A stretch of DNA of 10,526 nucleotides from Methanobrevibacter thaueri. Lineage in GTDB: Archaea; Methanobacteriota; Methanobacteria; Methanobacteriales; Methanobacteriaceae. Shown piece after piece: positions 7,010 to 10,526 of this stretch (positions are counted from its first letter, which is position 1; every line of letters begins with the position of its first letter). The notes beneath the pieces were generated by a model. It did not search any database and was not told the origin of the DNA. It saw only the letters and a program-made list of their open reading frames with translations. A program made the position numbers and the translations under genes. The stretch lies in contig NZ_SUTK01000050.1 of assembly GCF_015062905.1 (NCBI RefSeq), forward strand, positions 1 to 10,526, in the 5' to 3' direction.

Positions 7010-7030
7010 ATATAGTATTTATTACTATAT
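7010..7030. repeat. 8-bp perfect inverted repeat upstream of secE
   Basis: ATATAGTA (7010-7017) and TACTATAT (7023-7030) are exact reverse complements around a 5-bp spacer, TTTAT. The dyad sits 37 bp before the secE start codon, where initiation from the 6992 TATA-like site would fall. It could be an operator or a short mRNA hairpin. Part of it recurs upstream of spt5. Confidence 0.5.
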
Positions 7031-7066
7031 TTTTATGATTATAAATTTTTTAATTTGGGTATTCAA

Positions 7067-7246
7067 ATGAATGTACAGGAAGATTTTAACAAGTTTATTA
7101 AAGACGCAAAAAGAGTATTAAAAGTATCAAGGAAACCTGATGGTAACGAATATCTTGATTTGGCCAAGATTTCAGCTCTTGGAGTTGTTGTCGTAGGCGG
7201 TATCGGTTACCTTATCGTCTGTTTAGGTTACTTGATTGGTTTGTAA
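7067..7246 (+). CDS. secE: Preprotein translocase subunit SecE (Sec61 gamma)
   Basis: A 59-aa membrane protein, the normal size for archaeal SecE. The amphipathic cytoplasmic part, VQEDFNKFIKDAKRVLKVSRKPD (3-25), carries the family's basic surface helix. One transmembrane helix follows (about 34-58). SecE clamps the SecY channel. I chose ATG at 7067 rather than the in-frame TTG at 7055, because GGGT (7057-7060) is placed as a ribosome-binding site for the ATG and SecE proteins begin close to the amphipathic helix. It lies between ftsZ and spt5, as in many euryarchaea, and is cut off from spt5 by a strong terminator zone. Confidence 0.92.
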   Translation: MNVQEDFNKFIKDAKRVLKVSRKPDGNEYLDLAKISALGVVVVGGIGYLIVCLGYLIGL

Positions 7247-7256
7247 AACCAATCCC

Positions 7257-7320
7257 CCTTTATTTTTTTGATCCTTTATTTTTTTGTTGCATATTTTTTC
7301 TCGAAAAATATCGTTTTTTT
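7257..7320 (+). terminator. Four-fold T-tract terminator zone after secE
   Basis: It starts 11 bp after the secE stop. CCTTTATTTTTTTG occurs twice as an exact 14-bp direct repeat with a 16-bp period (7257-7270 and 7273-7286). A T6 run (7294-7299) and a T7 run (7314-7320) follow. The last is preceded by an 8-bp perfect stem (ATATTTTT 7291-7298, AAAAATAT 7304-7311). Serial oligo-T tracts are the known archaeal termination signal, and four in 64 bp should be very efficient. Confidence 0.8.
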
Positions 7321-7335
7321 GAAAACTTTTATATA
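7321..7335 (+). promoter_or_regulatory. BRE/TATA promoter of the spt5-rpl11 unit
   Basis: GAAAAC (BRE-like purine stretch, 7321-7326) followed by TTTTATATA (7327-7335), with the consensus TTTATATA at 7328-7335. It begins on the base after the last terminator T-tract. Initiation is predicted around 7353-7360, giving a leader of about 120 nt before spt5, unusually long for an archaeal housekeeping mRNA. A weaker TTTTATAAT at 7409-7417 could be a second promoter giving a shorter leader. Confidence 0.65.
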
Positions 7336-7375
7336 CTATTAGTTACCATATTTATTACTATTATAGAAATCTTAT

Positions 7376-7400
7376 TTTTCAGACATTACTTTTCTGAAAA
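7376..7400 (+). promoter_or_regulatory. Hairpin in the spt5 mRNA leader
   Basis: TTTTCAGA (7376-7383) pairs perfectly with TCTGAAAA (7393-7400) across a 9-nt loop. Beyond one T-T mismatch, three more pairs (7372-7374 with 7402-7404) can extend it. It lies about 20 nt into the predicted transcript and 80 nt before the start codon. It may be a leader control element or an operator dyad; function unknown. Confidence 0.45.
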
Positions 7401-7480
7401 TTAATGGCTTTTATAATATTTTTTAACTTAATGTATGATTTTATTAACAAGTAAAAATTTAAAAAATAGGTGAATTTTTG

Positions 7481-7951
7481 ATGGAAGATACTAACAGTTC
7501 CATATATGCTCTTAAGACCTCAGCCGGTCAAGAAAGAAATGTTGCAAGGCTTCTAGCCCGTAAAGCCAGAACTATTGATGGCATAGGCATTTCATCAATT
7601 CTTGTTCCGGAATCTTTAAAGGGATATATTTTGGTTGAATCCTCAACAAAAATAGATCTCAGAAACCCTGACTTGAAGGTACAGCATTTAAGAGGGGTTG
7701 TCGAAGGTAGTGTTGGAATTACCTTCGAGGAAGTCAAAAGATTCTTAAAGCCAGAACCTATTATTTCCTCTATACAAAAAGGAAGTATCGTTGAACTTAT
7801 TTCTGGTCCGTTTAAGGGTGAAAGAGCAAAAGTGGTTCGTATTGATGAATCACGTGAAGAAGTCGTTCTTGAGTTAATAGAAGCGGCAGTACCTATCCCG
7901 GTTACTGTTAAAGCTGATCAAATTAGAATAATTCAAAAGGAGGCTGACTGA
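7481..7951 (+). CDS. spt5: Transcription elongation factor Spt5 (archaeal NusG)
   Basis: 156 aa, the normal two-domain archaeal form. The NGN domain spans about 6-88 (SIYALKTSAGQERNVARLLARKA, then PESLKGYILVESS and LRGVVEGSVGITFEEV). The KOW domain spans about 99-150 (GSIVELISGPFKGERAKVVRID). NGN pairs with Spt4 and closes over the RNA polymerase clamp; KOW can contact the ribosome. I start at ATG 7481, with AGGTGA (7468-7473) 7 nt upstream, rather than at the in-frame TTG at 7478. It is the first gene of its unit. Its stop codon overlaps the rpl11 start by one base (TGATG), and its last codons hold the rpl11 Shine-Dalgarno, so elongation factor and ribosomal protein are translated in step. 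Confidence 0.96.
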   Translation: MEDTNSSIYALKTSAGQERNVARLLARKARTIDGIGISSILVPESLKGYILVESSTKIDLRNPDLKVQHLRGVVEGSVGITFEEVKRFLKPEPIISSIQKGSIVELISGPFKGERAKVVRIDESREEVVLELIEAAVPIPVTVKADQIRIIQKEAD

Positions 7952-8433
7952 TGGCTAAAGATACAGTCGAAGTTCTTATCGAAGGTGGAACCGCTACTCC
8001 AGGGCCACCATTAGGACCTGCTTTAGGACCTCTCGGTATTAACATGATGCAAGTCGTTGAAGAAATCAACAAAAAAAGTGCTGACTTTGCAGGAATGAAA
8101 GTGCCTGTAATCATCAGCGTTGATAGAGACACCAAAGAATTCGAAATCGAAATTGGTACTCCTCCAACAACTGCACTTATCATGGAAGAATTAGGCATCG
8201 AAAAAGCTTCTCACGAACCAGGTTTAGACATCATCAATGATGTCCCTATCGAAACCGCTTTGAAAATCGCTAGAATGAAATTCGATTCATTACTTTCAAA
8301 CGATTACAAAGCAGGTGTCAAAGAAGTTATGGGAACCTGTGTAAGTATGGGATTATCTGTTGATGGTAAAGACCCAAGAGAAGCACAAAAAGATGTTGAT
8401 GCTGGAGTATACGACGATATTTTAAACGAATAG
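7951..8433 (+). CDS. rpl11: Large ribosomal subunit protein L11 (uL11)
   Basis: 160 aa. It forms the GTPase-associated centre with 23S rRNA and the P stalk, where elongation factors dock. The N-terminal domain has the family's proline/glycine loop (GGTATPGPPLGPALGPLGIN, 12-31). The C-terminal RNA-binding domain includes PTTALIMEELGIEKASHEPG (72-91) and IARMKFDSLLSNDYKAGVKEVMGTCVSMG (106-134). A strong AAGGAGG (7937-7943) lies 7 nt before the ATG. The one-base overlap with spt5 means coupled translation. The gene ends in TAG and is followed by a 180-bp spacer before rpl1, so it may be the last gene of its transcript or read through into rpl1. Confidence 0.97.
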   Translation: MAKDTVEVLIEGGTATPGPPLGPALGPLGINMMQVVEEINKKSADFAGMKVPVIISVDRDTKEFEIEIGTPPTTALIMEELGIEKASHEPGLDIINDVPIETALKIARMKFDSLLSNDYKAGVKEVMGTCVSMGLSVDGKDPREAQKDVDAGVYDDILNE

Positions 8434-8465
8434 ATGTCGTATTTTAAAATTTAAATTAAGTTAAT

Positions 8466-8517
8466 AAATACAGTGTATATGATGTTATAAGTTAATTATA
8501 ATTGATATACTGTTTTT
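8466..8517 (+). terminator. Imperfect inverted repeat with T-tract after rpl11
   Basis: AAATACAGT (8466-8474) and ACTGTTTTT (8509-8517) are reverse complements apart from one position. The pairing can extend inwards (ATAT 8477-8480 with 8505-8508) over a 2-nt bulge. The right arm ends in T5, and another T7 run lies at 8540-8546. It may terminate the spt5-rpl11 transcript or attenuate read-through into rpl1. The block also contains TATA-like stretches (around 8475-8481 and 8504-8510), so it could instead hold the rpl1 promoter. I cannot decide between these. Confidence 0.35.
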
Positions 8518-8581
8518 AATTCATGCAATCGTTTAAGAATTTTTTTCTTGTAATCGATCTCATGAAACCGAAAAAAATCCA

Positions 8582-8600
8582 ATGAACAGAAAATGTTCAT
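8582..8600 (+). promoter_or_regulatory. Perfect hairpin abutting the rpl1 Shine-Dalgarno
   Basis: ATGAACA (8582-8588) and TGTTCAT (8594-8600) form a perfect 7-bp stem with loop GAAAA. The next base begins GGGGGATGA (8601-8609), which serves as the rpl1 ribosome-binding site. The hairpin covers two in-frame upstream ATG codons (8593, 8599), which would hide them and favour initiation at 8614. Function is inferred. Confidence 0.5.
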
Positions 8601-8613
8601 GGGGGATGAATTA

Positions 8614-9252
8614 ATGACACAAGATGTAGTAAACGCGGTGAAGGAGGCTAAAGAACAATCAAAGCCGAGAAACTTCACTGAGTCCGTAGATGTTATCATT
8701 AACATCCGTGACTTAGATGTCAAAAAGCCAGAAAATAGGTTTAATGAGGAAGTTACTCTTCCTAACGGCCGTGGCAAAGATGTTAAAATCGGAGTCATAG
8801 CTGATGGGGAACTCATTGTTCAAGCTAAAGATGCTGGTCTTGACGTTGTAATCAACAAACCGGATTTAGAAGAGTTTGGAAAAGACAGGAAAGCTGCCAA
8901 AAAAATGGCTAACTCCGTTGATTTCCTTATAGCTCAAGCTGATATGATGCCACTCGTCGGTAGATTCCTCGGTCCTGTATTAGGTCCTCGTGGAAAAATG
9001 CCAAAACCTGTGCCTGCAAGTATCAAACTGGATCCTCTTTTAGAAAGATTACAAAGTACTGTCAAAGTTGGCGTAAAAACACAAGCTAGTATTCAGGTTG
9101 TTGTTGGAAGCCAAGACATGTCAGACGAGGATATAGCTGAAAATGTGGAAACTGTTCTTACAGTCTTGGACCGCAATTTAGAAAAAGGAAGAAGTCAAAT
9201 AAAGTCCATGTTTATTAAAACAACTATGGGACCAGTAGTGAGGGTGATCTAA
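8614..9252 (+). CDS. rpl1: Large ribosomal subunit protein L1 (uL1)
   Basis: 212 aa, the usual archaeal length. It forms the mobile L1 stalk at the E site and helps release deacylated tRNA. In methanogens it is also the translational repressor of its own operon. The family signature is MMPLVGRFLGPVLGPRGKMPKP (111-132), with TLPNGRGKDVKIGVIADG (48-65) and KVGVKTQASIQVVVG (151-165) also typical. I start at ATG 8614: GGGGGATGA sits just upstream, and the first residues, MTQDVVNAVKEAKEQ, match the family start. Two in-frame ATGs at 8593 and 8599 lie inside a hairpin and lack a ribosome-binding site. Codons 8-23 contain the L1-binding RNA element. The stop codon overlaps the rpl10 start by one base (TAATG). 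Confidence 0.97.
   Translation: MTQDVVNAVKEAKEQSKPRNFTESVDVIINIRDLDVKKPENRFNEEVTLPNGRGKDVKIGVIADGELIVQAKDAGLDVVINKPDLEEFGKDRKAAKKMANSVDFLIAQADMMPLVGRFLGPVLGPRGKMPKPVPASIKLDPLLERLQSTVKVGVKTQASIQVVVGSQDMSDEDIAENVETVLTVLDRNLEKGRSQIKSMFIKTTMGPVVRVI
8636..8680 (+). promoter_or_regulatory. L1 autoregulatory mRNA site inside rpl1
   Basis: The outer stem GTGAAG (8638-8643) pairs with CTTCAC (8673-8678), extended by C8636-G8680 and G8637-U8679. The inner stem GGCT (8646-8649) pairs with AGCC (8663-8666). Between them is an asymmetric internal loop, GA (8644-8645) against GAGAAA (8667-8672); the hairpin loop is 13 nt. From memory, the conserved strands GUGAAGGAGGCU and AGCCGAGAAACUUCAC are the same as in the Methanocaldococcus jannaschii L1 mRNA site used for structural work. 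Like the Methanococcus sites, it lies about 25 nt after the ATG. In excess, L1 should bind here and block translation of rpl1, rpl10 and rpl12. Confidence 0.9.
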
Positions 9253-10262
9253 TGGCTCATGTTGCTGAATGGAAAAAGGAAGAAGTTAAAGAGCTAAAAG
9301 GTATAATCGATGAATACGATGTTATCGGTATTGTCGACTTGGTAAACATTCCTGCAAAACAGCTTCAAGAAATGAGAAAATCTCTCAGAGGCAAAGCTGT
9401 ACTCAGGATGGCTAAGAAAAACCTTATTGATTTAGCTTTTGAAGATTGCAATGCTGAAAAAACCAACATTGTCGATTTATCTGAACATATGGATGGTCAA
9501 GTTGCACTTATCGCAACCGAAATGAATCCTTTCAAACTTTACAAAATATTGGAAGACAGCAAAACTTCAGCTCCTGCTAAACCGGGAACTATTGCACCTG
9601 AAGATATTATTGTACCTGAAGGGGACACCGGATTTGAACCAGGTCCATTTTTAGGTGAATTGCAACAAGTAGGAATTCCTGCAAAAATCGACAAAGGAAA
9701 AATATGCGTTCAAAAGGAAACCGTTGTAGTCGCAGCTGGTGAAGAAGTATCTAAACAAGTTGCAGCAACCTTATCAAGAATGGATATTAATCCGATGGAA
9801 GTAGGAATTGATTTAAAAGCAGTATACGAAGAAGGGTCTGTTTACACTTCTGATCTACTCGCAATCGATGAAGAAAAAACACTAGCTGACGTACAAAATG
9901 CATTCAGAAATGCATTCAACTTATCTGTAAACGCAGCTATTCCTACTGAGGAAACTATTTCCACTATTATTACTCTCGCATACACCAGAGCAATCAATGT
10001 CGGTGTACAAGCAGCAATTATGACCTCTGAAACTTCAGAACCAATCATTGGTTTAGCACAAGCTAAAATGTTAGCTTTAGCATCCGAAGTTGCTGACGCA
10101 CCTGGTGCTATCGATGACGAATTAGCTGAAAAACTTTCCAGTGTTGCTGTAGCAGCAGCTCCAGCAGTCGAAGAGGAAGTTGTCGAAGAAGAAGAGGAAG
10201 AAGAGGAAGAAGAAGATAGTGAAGAAACAGCAGCAGCTGGGTTAGGAGCTCTGTTTGGTTAA
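9252..10262 (+). CDS. rpl10: Large ribosomal subunit protein L10 (uL10, P0 stalk base)
   Basis: 336 aa, the long archaeal P0-type protein that anchors L12 dimers to the ribosome. The rRNA-binding domain comes first, with VGI-like VIGIVDLVNIPAKQLQEMRKSLRG (24-47) and LRMAKKNLIDLA (51-62). The archaeal/eukaryal insert follows (about 108-185, including GFEPGPFLGELQQVGIPAKI, 127-146). A helical L12-binding spine covers about 205-295 (DVQNAFRNAFNLSVNAAIPT onward). The end is an Ala-rich hinge, an acidic run (307-325) and GLGALFG, the tail that recruits translation factors. GGTGAT (9243-9248) is 3 nt before the ATG. It overlaps rpl1 by one base and is probably under L1 control. Confidence 0.97.
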   Translation: MAHVAEWKKEEVKELKGIIDEYDVIGIVDLVNIPAKQLQEMRKSLRGKAVLRMAKKNLIDLAFEDCNAEKTNIVDLSEHMDGQVALIATEMNPFKLYKILEDSKTSAPAKPGTIAPEDIIVPEGDTGFEPGPFLGELQQVGIPAKIDKGKICVQKETVVVAAGEEVSKQVAATLSRMDINPMEVGIDLKAVYEEGSVYTSDLLAIDEEKTLADVQNAFRNAFNLSVNAAIPTEETISTIITLAYTRAINVGVQAAIMTSETSEPIIGLAQAKMLALASEVADAPGAIDDELAEKLSSVAVAAAPAVEEEVVEEEEEEEEEEDSEETAAAGLGALFG

Positions 10263-10271
10263 ACTTAAAAT

Positions 10272-10280
10272 TTTATATTA
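10272..10280 (+). promoter_or_regulatory. Possible internal TATA box before rpl12
   Basis: TTTATATTA in the 60-bp gap between rpl10 and rpl12, 42-50 bp before the rpl12 ATG. It could give extra rpl12 transcripts, which would suit the several copies of L12 per ribosome. It is a single weak match in AT-rich sequence. Confidence 0.3.
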
Positions 10281-10322
10281 TTATAAAAAACTAACACTTT
10301 AAATTAAACTAATGGTGATAAC

Positions 10323-10526
10323 ATGGAATATATATATGCGGCAATGATTTTGCACAGTGCAGAAAAAGATATTAACGAAGAAAATGTTAAAAGTATTATT
10401 GAAGCAGCAGGAATTGAAGCTGATGATGCTAGAATCAAAGCTTTAATCGCAGCTTTAGAAGATGTTGACATCGACGAAGCTATGGAAACTACTGCTATGG
10501 CAGCAGCAGCACCTGCAGCTGCACCT
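10323..10526 (+). CDS. rpl12: Large ribosomal subunit protein L12 (P1/P2-type), 3' end cut off
   Basis: The first 68 residues of the archaeal acidic stalk protein. MEYIYAAMILHSAEKDINEENVKSII (1-26) and the following GIEADDARIKALIAALEDVDIDEA form the N-terminal helical dimerisation and L10-binding domain. From about residue 57 the flexible Ala/Pro-rich hinge begins (AMAAAAPAAAP), and the window ends there. The missing part should hold an acidic run and the factor-binding tail, like the end of rpl10. GGTGAT (10314-10319) is 3 nt before the ATG, the same short spacing as in rpl10. It is the third gene of the L1 operon. Confidence 0.95.
   Translation, partial: MEYIYAAMILHSAEKDINEENVKSIIEAAGIEADDARIKALIAALEDVDIDEAMETTAMAAAAPAAAP

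Noticed and set aside
7055..7066. TTG start that would lengthen SecE by four residues
   Set aside because: The GGGT ribosome-binding stretch overlaps this codon and is correctly placed only for the ATG at 7067.
8593..8613. Earlier in-frame ATGs for L1
   Set aside because: They lie within or at the end of a perfect hairpin and have no ribosome-binding site, whereas the ATG at 8614 follows GGGGGATGA.
10171..10226. GAA/GAG-rich simple repeat
   Set aside because: It encodes the acidic C-terminal run normal for archaeal L10/P0, so it is a coding feature and not an independent repeat element.
1..10526. tRNA genes, CRISPR array, transposase or phage genes
   Set aside because: I looked for spaced direct repeats, GGTTCRA-type T-loops and transposase-like proteins by eye and saw none; all sizeable intervals are filled by ordinary genes.

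Overview
The window is archaeal and most resembles a methanogen of the order Methanobacteriales (Methanobrevibacter-like). Evidence: the archaeal order ftsZ - secE - spt5 - L11 - L1 - L10(P0) - L12, transcription factor E, a coenzyme F420 ligase-family protein, AT-rich spacers with TTTATATA-type TATA boxes and oligo-T terminators, and Shine-Dalgarno sites of the GGTGAT/AGGAGG type. The genus is inferred. No tRNA, rRNA, CRISPR, insertion sequence or phage gene is visible.

Left part (1-5041, all minus strand). Read in the direction of transcription, a coenzyme F420-0:L-glutamate ligase-like gene (4178-5041) is followed by a two-gene sugar-nucleotide operon: a membrane-anchored WbpM/PglF-type UDP-sugar 4,6-dehydratase (2199-4097) and a DegT-family PLP aminotransferase (996-2195). 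Together they would turn a UDP-HexNAc into a 4-amino-4,6-dideoxy sugar for surface glycans. Next come tfe (395-913) and, 2 bp later, an HD-domain phosphohydrolase cut off by the window edge (1-392).

Right part (5121-10526, all plus strand). A stand-alone protein resembling the pyruvate kinase C-terminal domain (5121-5696) is divergent from the F420 ligase-like gene and ends at a hairpin/T-tract terminator. Then come ftsZ (cell division), secE (Sec translocon), a four-T-tract terminator zone, a clear BRE/TATA promoter, and the spt5 - rpl11 transcription unit. After a 180-bp spacer come rpl1 - rpl10 - rpl12, with rpl12 cut off at the right edge. These last genes encode the L1 stalk, the GTPase-associated centre and the P stalk of the large ribosomal subunit.

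The most striking non-coding signal is inside rpl1, 23-67 nt into the reading frame. An RNA element there matches, in both strands of its stem and in its asymmetric internal loop, the known methanococcal L1 autoregulatory mRNA site that mimics the L1 site on 23S rRNA. A perfect 7-bp hairpin lies directly upstream of the rpl1 Shine-Dalgarno. Other points: a 13-bp sequence shared by the presumed start sites of secE and spt5, a Ser in place of the usual Asn in the FtsZ T7 loop, an unusual C-x3-H half-site in the TFE zinc ribbon, and an S-M-K catalytic triad in the dehydratase.
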